A stretch of DNA of 64,000 bases from Scytonematopsis contorta HA4267-MV1 (GCA_019359035.1 JAHHIC010000066.1:1-64000), one strand, 5' to 3'. Numbered from the stretch's first letter, positions 54,562 through 63,858 are shown. Numbers and translations: made by a program. Notes: generated from the sequence alone by a model not told the origin.

Positions 54562-54828
54562 AAGGTTACCTCCACTTATAAACTTATCTTTATATTTTTT
54601 AGTATTCCCAACAGAAAGGTAAAGCTTTCACGAAAGCAATATTTTTCTTTTAGTCGATTCAGTATTTTCCACTACAATCATGTAACATAAATATGATTCG
54701 TATGACATTGTGTGTAGAGACGTTACATGTAACGTCTCTACATTGTGGTTGGGTGTTGCCACTCTGACGTACTACAATAAATCTTTGGTGCGCGAGATTT
54801 TAATGGCAACTATTAATGGCGACTATTT
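54562..54828. promoter_or_regulatory. Divergent intergenic region HK / mtnD
   Basis: A 267-bp gap between divergent genes, so promoters in both directions are expected. It contains the 30-bp palindrome at 54713-54742, about 87 bp before the mtnD ATG. No SAM riboswitch-like structure was recognised. Confidence 0.5.
54713..54742. repeat. 30-bp perfect palindrome, copy 2
   Basis: Identical to copies at 2071-2100 and 61345-61374 (half-site TGTAGAGACGTTACA). Unlike those two, this copy sits in a divergent promoter region. Confidence 0.9.
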
Positions 54829-55383
54829 ATGGCTATTCTTAAATTAGAAGACGGAACGCTCCTCACGAATTTGGATGAAATTGCACAGGAATTAGCACCC
54901 TTAGGCATTCAACTCAATCACTGGTGGGTGGGCGATAATTATCATGTACGCAGTTTACTGGCGAAAGATAAATTAGATGATGACGAGAAGGAGCAAGTGC
55001 TTCAAGGGTTAGATGGCTACTTTGAAGAACTCAAACGCAACGCAGGTTACCAGTCTCGTGATTTAATTGTTATTCATCCAGGAGTCCCAAACTTGGATGC
55101 GATGTTAGCTAAGTTTGACAGCGTTCACACTCATGCTGATGATGAAGTGCGTTACATAGTTGATGGTGAAGGTATTTTTGGCTTTGTGCGTCCCGATGGC
55201 TCCCAGGTGGAGTTAACAGTACAAGCAGAAGAATATATTAATGTACCAGCAGGGACAGAACATTGGTTTTATTTGACACCAAATCGTCGTATCAAAGCAG
55301 TGCGCTACTTTATTGGTACTGACGGTTGGGTTCCTGAATATACAGGTAAAGAGATTCGTTTTCGGCAAACTGCTAATTGCTAA
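54829..55383 (+). CDS. mtnD: Acireductone dioxygenase
   Basis: A 184-aa cupin enzyme of the methionine salvage pathway that oxidises acireductone to the 2-keto acid precursor of methionine. Metal ligands are visible: His100, His102, Glu106 (HTHADDEVRYI) and His145 (GTEHWFYL). Length is standard. It is followed by mtnX and mtnB on the same strand. The last codons (QTANC) are encoded by GCTAATT-type repeat DNA. Confidence 0.94.
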   Translation: MAILKLEDGTLLTNLDEIAQELAPLGIQLNHWWVGDNYHVRSLLAKDKLDDDEKEQVLQGLDGYFEELKRNAGYQSRDLIVIHPGVPNLDAMLAKFDSVHTHADDEVRYIVDGEGIFGFVRPDGSQVELTVQAEEYINVPAGTEHWFYLTPNRRIKAVRYFIGTDGWVPEYTGKEIRFRQTANC

Positions 55384-55511
55384 TTGGGGAATGGGGAGTG
55401 GGTAATTGGTAATTGGTAATTGGTAATTGGTAATTGGTAATTGGTAATTCCCCACTCCCACTCCCCACTCCCCCTCCCACTCCCACTCCCCACTCCCACT
55501 CCCCACTCCCA
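55384..55511. repeat. Composite heptamer block between mtnD and mtnX
   Basis: Left arm GGGGAATGGGGAGTGGG, centre of about six GGTAATT units, right arm of CCCCACTCCCACT units. Same inverted layout as at 11484-11639. It fills the entire gap and ends one base before the mtnX ATG, leaving no Shine-Dalgarno. Confidence 0.88.
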
Positions 55512-56144
55512 ATGAAAAGAATTATTTTTTGCGATTTTGATGGCACAATTACTGCGGAGGAAACTTTTGTTGCAGTTCTTAAGGAGTTTGCACCTTCACT
55601 TTCTGCGAAGTTGATTCCCCAGATGTATGCTCTTAAGTTAACTCTACGGGAGGGTGTGCAACAAATTTTGGAGTCGATTCCTTCATCCCGGATGGGTGAT
55701 ATTCTGGAATTTACTCGTGCTAAACTTATACGTCCTGGATTTGTGGAACTTTTGGATTTTTTGGATTTTCAAGGTGTCCCATTGGTGGTGGTTTCTGGTG
55801 GACTGCGAGAAATGGTTGAGGTGGTTTTAGAGCCACATTTGGGAAGAATTCATGCTATTCATGCTGTGAAAGTTGATAAGTCGGGTTCCTATTTGCAAGT
55901 GTTACCTGGTTATGAGGGTAAAACTGAGTTGGTAGATAAGGTACAGGTGATGGATGGTTACGCGGTTAATGAGAAAATAGCTATCGGGGATTCTGTTACT
56001 GATTTGAATATGGCTCAAGCTGTACCTTTAGTTTTTGCTCGTGACCGTTTAGCTGTGTTGCTTGATGAACGACAGAGGTCTTATGTCCCTTGGAATGATT
56101 TTTTGGAAGTCCGAGATTATTTAGTTGGATATTGGAAAGTTTAA
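55512..56144 (+). CDS. mtnX: MtnX-like HAD phosphatase
   Basis: A 210-aa HAD-superfamily phosphatase (subfamily IB), expected to dephosphorylate 2-hydroxy-3-keto-5-methylthiopentenyl-1-phosphate. DFDGTI motif at residues 7-12, SGG in VVVSGGLREM, and IAIGDSVTDLNMA near the end give the HAD catalytic set. The track ORF begins at 55434 within repeat DNA; ATG 55512 (MKRIIFCDFDGTIT) is the true start. It lies between mtnD and mtnB; no mtnW (RuBisCO-like enolase) gene is in the window. Confidence 0.86.
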   Translation: MKRIIFCDFDGTITAEETFVAVLKEFAPSLSAKLIPQMYALKLTLREGVQQILESIPSSRMGDILEFTRAKLIRPGFVELLDFLDFQGVPLVVVSGGLREMVEVVLEPHLGRIHAIHAVKVDKSGSYLQVLPGYEGKTELVDKVQVMDGYAVNEKIAIGDSVTDLNMAQAVPLVFARDRLAVLLDERQRSYVPWNDFLEVRDYLVGYWKV

Positions 56145-56146
56145 TC

Positions 56147-56437
56147 TTAGAGGGTGTTTATAAATAAAATGTTAAATACCATGTATACCGCAAGCTAGCC
56201 AGTGACTAAAGTCACTGTCTAAAAGCTGAAGTCCTCTAAAAGAGGACTGATATAATATATCAAAAACAAATATTTTATAAAATTTAAGATATTCCCAAAA
56301 ACCTTATTTCTCATTAGTCCTCTTTAGAGGACTTTAGCTTTTAGACAGTGACTAAAGTCACTGGCTGGCTGGTTGGCTGACTGGCTGGCTTGTGGTGTAC
56401 ATGGTGTCTTAATATTTTATTTATAAACATCCTCTTA
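56147..56437. mobile_element. Inverted-repeat (MITE-like) element, about 290 bp
   Basis: Outer ends AGGGTGTTTATAAATAAAAT and the complement ATTTTATTTATAAACATCCT, inner arms GCCAGTGACTAAAGTCACTG and CAGTGACTAAAGTCACTGGC, and inner hairpins AGTCCTCTAAAAGAGGACT and AGTCCTCTTTAGAGGACT. Nearly symmetric over its whole length with a roughly 60-bp AT-rich centre; no ORF. A relic of one end is at about 38451-38516. It separates mtnX from mtnB. Confidence 0.85.
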
Positions 56438-56490
56438 GAAAGTTTAGTATTGGAAAGTGTAGTATTGGAAGTGATTGCGCTTTGAAAATT

Positions 56491-57144
56491 ATGCAATACA
56501 AAGTTTTAGATGCTTGTGGCTTTGAGTTAGCAACCCGTGAAGAACTCGTAAGCGCTGCTCGACATTTTTATAATCAAGGTTGGATGTTGGGAACTGCGGG
56601 TAATCTTTCTGGACGTTTACCAGATGGTAGTTTTTGGGTTACTGCAAGTGGTTGTCCTAAGGGTGAGTTAGGTTTGGATGACTTTGTTCTGATGTATCCT
56701 GATGGTAAGGTGTATCAACCTTCGTCCTCTTCTAAACCATCGGCAGAAACTTCTATACATCAAGTTATTTATGAATTATTTCCGGAGGCCCAAGCTTGCT
56801 ACCATGTTCACTCTGTGGCTGCAAATTTAGTGTCTAATTTAGCACAGGGTGATAGGTTGTCTTTGCCTCCTTTGGAAATGCTTAAAGGTTTGGGTGTTTG
56901 GGAAGAAAATCCTAATTGCAAAATGCCTTTGTTTGAAAATTATTTACGGGTGTCGGATATTGCGGATGAAATTGGTAAGCGATTTCAATCTAATAAACCT
57001 AAAATTCCTGCGCTACTTATTCGCAATCATGGTGTGACTGTTTGGGGGTCTTCTTTGCAAGCTGCTCGCAATTATATTGAGTTGACTGAGTATATTTTTC
57101 GCTATATGGTGGCTGCAAAGCAAGTTTTGAATTCGGAATTTTGA
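56491..57144 (+). CDS. mtnB: Methylthioribulose-1-phosphate dehydratase
   Basis: A roughly 217-aa class II aldolase-family enzyme of the methionine salvage pathway. Visible are GTAGNLSGRLPDGSFWVTASG (substrate loop), zinc ligands in CYHVHSVAANLVS and the third His in LIRNHGVTVWG, with catalytic Glu in PSAETSIHQ. Start at ATG 56491 (MQYKVLDACGFELATREEL) is preferred over TTG 56482. It is distant from mtnX because of the inserted inverted-repeat element. A small ABM protein follows 30 bp downstream. Confidence 0.92.
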   Translation: MQYKVLDACGFELATREELVSAARHFYNQGWMLGTAGNLSGRLPDGSFWVTASGCPKGELGLDDFVLMYPDGKVYQPSSSSKPSAETSIHQVIYELFPEAQACYHVHSVAANLVSNLAQGDRLSLPPLEMLKGLGVWEENPNCKMPLFENYLRVSDIADEIGKRFQSNKPKIPALLIRNHGVTVWGSSLQAARNYIELTEYIFRYMVAAKQVLNSEF

Positions 57145-57174
57145 TTTTTTATTAATTTTTAATTTTGATTTTTT

Positions 57175-57465
57175 ATGACTATTCGTGCTGTTGCTCGTGT
57201 TGTTGCTTTACCTGATAAAGTAAATGAGTTAAAGGCTGTTTTGCTGGAATTAATTGCACCGACTAGAAAGGAAGTTGGTTGTATTAAGTATGAACTTTTG
57301 CAAAACCAATCTGATTCTACTGATTTCACTTTTGTTGAGGAGTGGAATAGCGATGAAGATTTGGATGCTCATTTGCAATCTCCTCATATTGCGAAGGCTA
57401 TTAGTAAATTGGATGGTTTAGTGGTAAGTGAAACTGATATTCGTCGATATAAATTACTTGCTTAG
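57175..57465 (+). CDS. ABM-domain putative quinol monooxygenase
   Basis: A 96-aa single-domain protein of the antibiotic-biosynthesis-monooxygenase (YgiN-like) fold: RAVARVVALPDKVNELKAVL, REVGCIKYELLQNQSD-type middle and FVEEWNSDEDLDAHLQSPHI. Such proteins act as small cofactor-free oxygenases on quinols or as dimeric scaffolds. It is 30 bp after mtnB and probably co-transcribed, but a link to methionine salvage is not known. Confidence 0.85.
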   Translation: MTIRAVARVVALPDKVNELKAVLLELIAPTRKEVGCIKYELLQNQSDSTDFTFVEEWNSDEDLDAHLQSPHIAKAISKLDGLVVSETDIRRYKLLA

Positions 57466-57536
57466 GTTTGTAGTTGGGCTTCAGCCCCTCTTTTTATATA
57501 ATTAAATTAAGAGCGCTAAAGCGCAACTACGAACCT
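57464..57536. repeat. Double hairpin between convergent genes
   Basis: AGGTTTGTAGTT and its near-complement AACTACGAACCT enclose two hairpins, GGGCTTCAGCCC and GCGCTAAAGCGC. A T-run lies after the first. It probably serves as terminator for both flanking convergent genes. Confidence 0.75.
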
Positions 57537-57563
57537 GTGGAAAATGAAAAATAGAGATAGAAA

Positions 57564-58697
57564 TTAATGGGTGGGTCTATCTTCGTCGTAGTCGTTTGTT
57601 TGTGTGACTGGGTTTACTGCTTCAGATGGGTTTGAGACAACAACGTATTCGCTTTCTGTCTTAGGTTTGTGTTCCCATTCGTCTAAAACATCTTTGACTA
57701 TCACCTGTTTGAACCAAATTTTTGCTACCACTGTTAGGGGTAGGGCTAAAAATAAACCTAAGAAGCCGAAAAAATAAGCGAAAAATAGTTGGGAGATTAA
57801 AGTCACTGCTGGTAATAGCGAGACCTGATGGGCCATAACTATGGGGGTGATGAAGTTTCCTTCCATTTGTTGGATAAAGAAGTATAGACCCAAAACTAAT
57901 AGCGGTTTTACTGGCCCATCTAGAAGTGCGATCGCCATTGCGGGGACAACGCTAATGGTGGGGCCGAGGTTGGGTATTAGGTTCAAAAATCCGGCTAATA
58001 CTGCAAGAGCAAGGGCTGATTTGACACGCAAAATAGAGAGTCCAATTAAACTCATCATCCCAATCACACCCATAGCAATCATCGCACCCGTTATCCATCC
58101 TTCCAAGGAAATTTCGCACTCGTCTAAAATTTTATCTACTCGTCGTCGGTAAAAAGAAGGAAATAAACGAATAAATACTTTTCGATATGATTGTGGGTCT
58201 GCTAATAACATTCCCGTTAAAACTAGAACTAACAAAGTTTTAACAACAGCTTCTAAAGAACCAGAAAGTAAGGCAAAAGAGCTTCCTAATGCTTGATTTA
58301 CAAAGGGTTGAGCCTGTTTAACTAGGCTATTTATGTCTGGAATGTAAGGTGTTACTGGTGTAGGTACACGAGTTTCTAATTGGTCTAACCAAATACTTAA
58401 GCGCTCTAGACCTTGGGGAACCTGCTTTGTAAGTTCCCGAAATTGAACGAGAAATGAGGGGACAATCAACCAGAAGAAACCAACGATGAGTGCGAGAAAT
58501 AGTGCAACTGAAATAGCGACACTAATTCCTCTCTTTAGACCCAAGCGTTGAAACTGTCTGGCTAGACGATTTAAACTAGTGGCTAATACAACTGCGGCAA
58601 ATATCAGCAAAAGAACTTCGCGCATTTGCCACAAAATATATAATGAAAGAACTAAGGCAATTAAGCCTATCCATTGACCTAACTTCAATTTCCTCAC
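57564..58697 (-). CDS. AI-2E family (PerM/YdiK-like) transporter
   Basis: A 377-aa polytopic membrane protein of the AI-2E exporter/permease family, with about eight transmembrane helices in the usual pattern: three near the N-terminus (IGLIALVLSLYILWQ, VLLLIFAAVVLATSL, ISVAISVALFLALIVGFFWL), an extracytoplasmic helical segment, then the rest including GFLNLIPNLGPTISVVPAM, the family hallmark. Despite the name, members transport diverse substrates or Na+/H+, and the substrate here is unknown. Start is GTG at 58697. The acidic C-terminal tail (NDYDEDRPTH) is cytoplasmic. Confidence 0.9.
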   Translation of the reverse strand: MRKLKLGQWIGLIALVLSLYILWQMREVLLLIFAAVVLATSLNRLARQFQRLGLKRGISVAISVALFLALIVGFFWLIVPSFLVQFRELTKQVPQGLERLSIWLDQLETRVPTPVTPYIPDINSLVKQAQPFVNQALGSSFALLSGSLEAVVKTLLVLVLTGMLLADPQSYRKVFIRLFPSFYRRRVDKILDECEISLEGWITGAMIAMGVIGMMSLIGLSILRVKSALALAVLAGFLNLIPNLGPTISVVPAMAIALLDGPVKPLLVLGLYFFIQQMEGNFITPIVMAHQVSLLPAVTLISQLFFAYFFGFLGLFLALPLTVVAKIWFKQVIVKDVLDEWEHKPKTESEYVVVSNPSEAVNPVTQTNDYDEDRPTH

Positions 58698-58771
58698 TCC
58701 CCCATAGTCTAAAAAGCGATTGCTATATAATTTTAGCGGTGATGGTACAAATAACTTTCAGCTTAGGGCTT

Positions 58772-58963
58772 TTAGTTTTTTTGCTGCTGCTGATATCGCC
58801 AAAAAAGAATTGTGAACAATATCACACTTGGTGACAAAACTAAAATCAAAGCGATAGTATTTGTTGCTGGAATTTGCCAAAAAGGGCAAATATACTTAAT
58901 TAGCAGCGAGAGTATCAAGGATAGTAAAAATACCTTGAAAATAAATCCTAACTGATTTTCCAT
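58772..58963 (-). CDS. Hypothetical small membrane protein
   Basis: A 63-aa protein from ATG 58963 (MENQLGFIFKVFLLSLILSL; track start at 59005 adds 14 unlikely residues). Two transmembrane helices separated by KYICPFWQIPATNT, with a basic/Gln tail. It lies upstream of the AI-2E gene on the same strand with a 74-bp gap. No family recognised; small cyanobacterial membrane proteins of this kind are common. Confidence 0.55.
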   Translation of the reverse strand: MENQLGFIFKVFLLSLILSLLIKYICPFWQIPATNTIALILVLSPSVILFTILFWRYQQQQKN

Positions 58964-59263
58964 AAACAAGTACGGTAATACGTATATTTTTTGTAGTGTA
59001 TACACGACGGAGATTCATCAGACCCAGTATCTACAATAAACTTAGTCAGCATCTCAATACTCTATAGTTACAGTTATTAATACTTAAATAGCTGTTAACT
59101 TATTAACTATAAAATATAGATAAGCATTAAGTAATTTTATTATTCCAATTTTTCCTAAAAGTTATCAATAGACTAACTTGTATGTTTTGTATGATTGATA
59201 TGAATTGCAGCAAAACTGCTACGACTTTTCGTGTTTATGGACAATTAAGTATAAAAACAAATC

Positions 59264-59268
59264 GGAGG
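59264..59268 (+). promoter_or_regulatory. Ribosome-binding site of ftsH
   Basis: GGAGG, 10 bp before ATG 59279. It supports the chosen ftsH start. Confidence 0.75.
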
Positions 59269-59278
59269 GATATATAAA

Positions 59279-61231
59279 ATGCCAGTAGAAACAAATAACA
59301 AAAATAAAATCAAACCACCGAATAAAAGACAGTTTGGCGGTAGTTTACTAATTCTACTGACGCTACTATTATCCCTAAATTTATTTGTTCCTAACATATT
59401 TGGACCAGAAATACCACAAGTTCCTTACAGTGATTTTGTTGCAGCAGTGCAAGCGGGTAAAGTTGATAAGGCTATTATTGGTAATGAGCGTATTCAATAT
59501 ACCCTAAAAGGTGAAGCTTCAGAGAATCAAACTTTAAAAGGAAAAACCCCAGAAAAAGTTTTCCAAACAACCCCAGTAGCCTTAGACTTAGATTTACCCA
59601 AGATTTTGCGCGACAATAAAGTAGAATTCTCTGCACCACCACCAGACCAAAATGCTTGGATTGGGACTTTAATAAGTTGGGTAGCTCCTCCATTAATTTT
59701 CTTTGCGATTTGGGGATTTTTCCTAAATCGGGGAGGTGGTGGACCAGCAGCGTTGACTGTGGGTAAAAGTAAAGCTCGTATCTACTCGGAAGGTAGTACA
59801 GGTGTGAAATTTGCTGATGTTGCTGGGGTGGACGAAGCCAAAGCAGAACTAGAAGAAATTGTTGATTTCTTGAAAAACGCAGACAAATACACCAGACTGG
59901 GAGCAAAAATCCCTAAAGGAGCGTTACTTGTTGGTCCTCCGGGAACTGGTAAAACACTCTTAGCGAAAGCAATTGCAGGAGAAGCAGCAGTACCTTTCTT
60001 TAGTATCTCTGGTTCAGAATTTATAGAATTATTTGTTGGTGTTGGTGCTGCACGAGTGCGAGATTTATTTGAACAAGCAAAACAACAAGCACCTTGTATT
60101 GTCTTTATTGATGAATTAGACGCACTAGGAAAATCTCGTGCTGGTGCTGGTGGATTTTATGGTGGTAATGACGAACGGGAACAAACCCTAAACCAGTTAC
60201 TCACCGAAATGGACGGTTTTGACGCTAATACTGGTGTAATTATTATCGCAGCAACCAACCGTCCCGAAGTTCTCGACCAAGCATTACGTCGTCCCGGACG
60301 CTTTGACCGTCAAATTGTGGTAGACCGTCCAGACAAAATTGGTCGAGAAGCAATTCTCAAAGTTCACGCTCGCAACGTCAAATTGTCTTCGGATGTAGAA
60401 TTAGCTACTATCGCTATCAAAACACCAGGTTTTGCAGGTGCCGATTTAGCCAATCTCGTTAACGAAGCGGCACTACTTGCAGCACGTAACAACCGGGAAT
60501 TTGTGATAACAGCGGATTTTAACGAAGCGATTGAGCGACTTATAGCAGGTTTAGAAAAACGCTCTCGTGTACTCAACGAAATTGAGAAAAAGACCGTAGC
60601 TTATCACGAAGTCGGTCACGCGATTATCGGAGCTTTGATGCCTGGAGCTGGTAAAGTAGAAAAAATATCGATAGTACCTCGTGGGGTTGGAGCTTTGGGT
60701 TATACGTTACAAATGCCCGAAGAAGATAGATTTTTGATGGTAGAAGACGAAATTCGTGGACGTATTGCAACATTGTTGGGTGGACGTTCTGCGGAAGAAA
60801 TCATCTTTGGTAAAATTTCTACAGGTGCAAGCGACGATATCCAAAAGGTAACCGAATTAGCAGAACGTTTCGTAACTGTTTATGGGATGAGCGATAAACT
60901 TGGTCCAGTAGCATTTGAAAAAAGCCAATCACAGTTTATCGAAGGTTATGGCAATTCCCGTCGTGCTATAAGTCCATTAGTCGCTGAAGAAATTGACCGT
61001 GAAGTCAAGGAAATAGTTGATAATGCTCATCATATAGCCTTGTCTATTCTGGATAAAAACCGCGACTTGTTACAGTCTATGGCACAGGAACTTTTACAAA
61101 AAGAAATCCTGGAAGGAGAAGAACTGCGTGGTAGCCTGAAGGCCGCTGAAGCACCTACTGAGATGCAAGAATGGTTACGCAGTGGTAAGTTGCCTGTGGA
61201 TATGGTTCTAAAACAAACAGCTTTCGCGTAG
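59279..61231 (+). CDS. ftsH: ATP-dependent zinc metalloprotease FtsH
   Basis: A 650-aa membrane AAA protease. N-terminal transmembrane helix (about 18-38), periplasmic/lumenal domain, second helix (about 125-147, [21 protein letters not shown]), AAA domain with Walker A GPPGTGKT (about 219), Walker [35 protein letters not shown], and M41 zinc site HEVGH (about 443) with third ligand region. Cyanobacterial FtsH paralogues degrade damaged photosystem proteins and control iron or phosphate responses; which one this is cannot be told from sequence alone. Strong GGAGG upstream; a hairpin terminator follows. Confidence 0.95.
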   Translation: MPVETNNKNKIKPPNKRQFGGSLLILLTLLLSLNLFVPNIFGPEIPQVPYSDFVAAVQAGKVDKAIIGNERIQYTLKGEASENQTLKGKTPEKVFQTTPVALDLDLPKILRDNKVEFSAPPPDQNAWIGTLISWVAPPLIFFAIWGFFLNRGGGGPAALTVGKSKARIYSEGSTGVKFADVAGVDEAKAELEEIVDFLKNADKYTRLGAKIPKGALLVGPPGTGKTLLAKAIAGEAAVPFFSISGSEFIELFVGVGAARVRDLFEQAKQQAPCIVFIDELDALGKSRAGAGGFYGGNDEREQTLNQLLTEMDGFDANTGVIIIAATNRPEVLDQALRRPGRFDRQIVVDRPDKIGREAILKVHARNVKLSSDVELATIAIKTPGFAGADLANLVNEAALLAARNNREFVITADFNEAIERLIAGLEKRSRVLNEIEKKTVAYHEVGHAIIGALMPGAGKVEKISIVPRGVGALGYTLQMPEEDRFLMVEDEIRGRIATLLGGRSAEEIIFGKISTGASDDIQKVTELAERFVTVYGMSDKLGPVAFEKSQSQFIEGYGNSRRAISPLVAEEIDREVKEIVDNAHHIALSILDKNRDLLQSMAQELLQKEILEGEELRGSLKAAEAPTEMQEWLRSGKLPVDMVLKQTAFA

Positions 61232-61301
61232 TGTTTTGGTGTAATGTAGTCAGAGACTTAAGATTTTTAGATTTTGGGTTTCATCCTTAATTGCAATTGT
61301 C

Positions 61302-61335
61302 AAACTGCTCTTATATATATAGGGGCAGTTTTTCA
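61302..61335 (+). terminator. Rho-independent terminator of ftsH
   Basis: AAACTGCTC and GGGGCAGTTTTT form a stem around a short AT-rich loop, followed by a T-run. About 70 bp after the ftsH stop. Confidence 0.75.
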
Positions 61336-61344
61336 TATTAAATG

Positions 61345-61409
61345 TGTAGAGACGTTACATGTAACGTCTCTACATTTGGGAATGTAGCCAGACGCGATGA
61401 ATCGCGTCT
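61345..61409. repeat. 30-bp palindrome copy 3 plus adjacent hairpin
   Basis: 61345-61374 is identical to the palindrome at 2071 and 54713. It is followed at 61390-61409 by a second perfect hairpin AGACGCGAT-GA-ATCGCGTCT. Both lie between convergent ftsH and the WD40 gene. Confidence 0.9.
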
Positions 61410-61424
61410 CTACACAAGTTGTGG

Positions 61425-63203
61425 TTAATTTTTCTTTTGCCAAATTTTGATTGTTTTATCTAAACTGGCACTGACCAAGGTCTGACCCGATTGACAAAAA
61501 TTAACAGCGGTCACAGTGTTTGCATGACCTGCAAAAGTACCAAGTAATTCTCCGCTTTCTAGATGCCATAATTTAACTGTTTTATCAGCACTACCACTGG
61601 CAATAATCTGATTATCTGGACTCAGAGCAACAGCATAAACTCCGTCTCTATGTCCCTGTAGAGTATGAATTAGCTCTCCTGTTTCCAACTGCCAAACTTT
61701 AATAGTTTTATCGCGGCTACCACTTACAAGAATTTTAGCATCAGCACTCATTGCTAAAGCGCGAACAATATGAGAGTGACCTGTAAAGGTATGCTGCAAA
61801 CTACCCTCTAAATTAGTTATGTCTATATTACGTGACCGACGTAAAAGACGCCAGACTTTAATTTTGCGATAACTACCTGTAACTAAAGTTTTTCCATCTT
61901 GACTAAAAAGGAGAGAATGAGCGGCTGTATCTTCCAAAGATAAAGTATTGACAACTTGACGCTGTGTTAAATCCCAAAATAAAATTTTTCTGTCATCACC
62001 ACCCGTTGCAAATATTCTTCCATCTGGTGTAAAAGCAACGCATCTTACCATTCCATTATGCTTGTGCAAAATATCAATTAAATCGTTAGCTCCCACATGC
62101 CAAATTTTAATTGTTGAATCTGCTCCACCGCTAACCAAAGTTTGTCCATCGGAACTAAATGCAAGGGAATTTATTTCATCCACTTGTCCCGATGTAATCC
62201 AAGGATATTCAGAAAAAGTACCGATTAATTCCCCCTGAGTCAAATCCCATATCTTGGTTTCACCCCTACTACCACTTGCTACCAAAGATAATATTTTACC
62301 TTCACTTCTGCATTTACTAAAAGTCAAACAATTAATTCCACGAGTATGACCATTTAGGGTTTGAACACATTCCCAATCACCAATAAAATTTTTTAGTGAA
62401 TGATTTGTGGCTAAAGTTTCAATGTTATTGGGAATTAATACTTCATCCAGCGCAGGTTGTAGTTCTTTTTTAGCAATTAATGATTCTAAATACCAATTTA
62501 ATCCCCCAGCATATAACAAATTACTTGGTGTAATATCAACCTTTGGCTCATTAAGCTCAATTTGATTACTGGGGAGAAAACCCGCAATTACAGCTTGTTT
62601 TTCGTAACCACGACTACCTGTAAAAGGATAAAACAAACATAAAAAAATTAATACTTGGCAACTGTTCAAGTCTTCTTGATTTACAGACCATTTAATTCTC
62701 TCTTTTCTAATGCCATTAAAACTTTCACTATCTGCGACAATAACTTTAATTTTCAGCTTGGAACCGAGTGTCAGCAAGTAAGGAAATTTACTTTCTCCTC
62801 GTAAATTACCCTCATCATCTAAAACCATATTACTAACAGCATCAACTGGGATTTTTTTTACTAATTTACCCAGACGTTCCGACATTACACGCTCAACAAC
62901 TTGCTCACGAAACAAATAAACCTCCGCTTGCTGTAGAAAATAGTCGCAAAAAGGTGTATCCCATTCAGCATCATCAGGGTAATCCGATGGAATCGGGGGT
63001 GGATTTTTCGCAACAATTTTCGCTTGCTGATGAGCAATTTCCGACATTTGGAGTAATGAATCACCCCAAAATGCGATAATCTCACTGTGACAACCTCTAG
63101 CTTGACTTTCTAGTAAAGACAAGTCATAGGTTCTTGTTTTTTTGACCCGCTGAATAAAATCAGCCTGTTGAGCTTTGAGTAAGCTAATCCAATCCATGTG
63201 CAT
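61425..63203 (-). CDS. WD40-repeat protein with unknown N-terminal domain
   Basis: A 592-aa protein. The C-terminal half (about 285-592) is a seven-bladed WD40 propeller, with repeats such as LNGHTRGINCLTFSK, INSLAFSSDGQTLVSGGADSTIKIW and LVSGSRDKTIKVWQLETGEL. Residues 1-280 form an unfamiliar mixed alpha/beta part (FCDYFLQQAEVYLFREQVVERVMSERLGKLVK, SNMVLDDEGNLRGESKFPYLL, IFLCLFYPFTGSRGYEKQAV) with no enzyme motif that I can see. WD40 arrays of this sort are scaffolds and are common in filamentous cyanobacteria. Cytoplasmic. Confidence 0.85.
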   Translation of the reverse strand: MHMDWISLLKAQQADFIQRVKKTRTYDLSLLESQARGCHSEIIAFWGDSLLQMSEIAHQQAKIVAKNPPPIPSDYPDDAEWDTPFCDYFLQQAEVYLFREQVVERVMSERLGKLVKKIPVDAVSNMVLDDEGNLRGESKFPYLLTLGSKLKIKVIVADSESFNGIRKERIKWSVNQEDLNSCQVLIFLCLFYPFTGSRGYEKQAVIAGFLPSNQIELNEPKVDITPSNLLYAGGLNWYLESLIAKKELQPALDEVLIPNNIETLATNHSLKNFIGDWECVQTLNGHTRGINCLTFSKCRSEGKILSLVASGSRGETKIWDLTQGELIGTFSEYPWITSGQVDEINSLAFSSDGQTLVSGGADSTIKIWHVGANDLIDILHKHNGMVRCVAFTPDGRIFATGGDDRKILFWDLTQRQVVNTLSLEDTAAHSLLFSQDGKTLVTGSYRKIKVWRLLRRSRNIDITNLEGSLQHTFTGHSHIVRALAMSADAKILVSGSRDKTIKVWQLETGELIHTLQGHRDGVYAVALSPDNQIIASGSADKTVKLWHLESGELLGTFAGHANTVTAVNFCQSGQTLVSASLDKTIKIWQKKN

Positions 63204-63385
63204 ACCTATAGCACACTTTTGTATACTTAAGGTAAGCTATTTCTGAGTAATTTTTAAAATCATCTGAATACAATAAACATTTAGTAATTTTTCATACCTG
63301 TAAATGTAGGTTGGGTTGAGGAACTAAATCCAACAATACGCAATAACTACATCTAATAGCTACAAAATATACAGATTAATAAGAA

Positions 63386-63751
63386 TTACTGGTTATTATT
63401 TTTACTATCATTATGATTATTAGCTTCCAATCGTTTAATTTTCATCAGTAAATCTGATTCACTATTACCGCTAGCTATAATTTCCAGGTTAGCAATTCTC
63501 TCCTCCAGTAGCTCTATTTGCTGCTGTTGCGGAAGTGAATACTGGTATTTTTTATTATCAGAACGCCAAACAGCGACTGTACCCACAGCAGCACCACCCA
63601 GTGCAGCTAAAGGGATAAGTGGGCTTCTGGTGATACCTGTAAGCGGTATACTAATTGCCATTATTGCAACCGTAAGTCCCCAAATATTTGAGGTCGCTGC
63701 TACACGAGGGTCTTTTGGTTGTTCAAAATTTTGTTGTGATTTTTTACCCAT
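63386..63751 (-). CDS. Hypothetical small membrane/coiled-coil protein
   Basis: A 121-aa protein with a polar N-terminus, one or two transmembrane helices (about 24-65; IWGLTVAIMAISIPLTGI and LIPLAALGGAAVGTVAVW), then a coiled coil (QQQQIELLEERIANLEIIAS) and an Asn-rich tail. No named family recognised. Monocistronic; nothing on the same strand is close enough to call an operon. Confidence 0.6.
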   Translation of the reverse strand: MGKKSQQNFEQPKDPRVAATSNIWGLTVAIMAISIPLTGITRSPLIPLAALGGAAVGTVAVWRSDNKKYQYSLPQQQQIELLEERIANLEIIASGNSESDLLMKIKRLEANNHNDSKNNNQ

Positions 63752-63858
63752 GATTTTTATTTCTCATTTTTATTTCTTAAGGGGCTATTCAAATACTTTG
63801 ACATGAGTATTAGCAAAAGTGCCTCTTACTTTAGAATTAGGAAAATATACTTATTGGG

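Noticed and set aside
55213-55512. Minus-strand ORF with GVGSGSGEWEWEGEWGVG
   Set aside because: Translation of the ACTCCCC heptamers and antisense mtnD.
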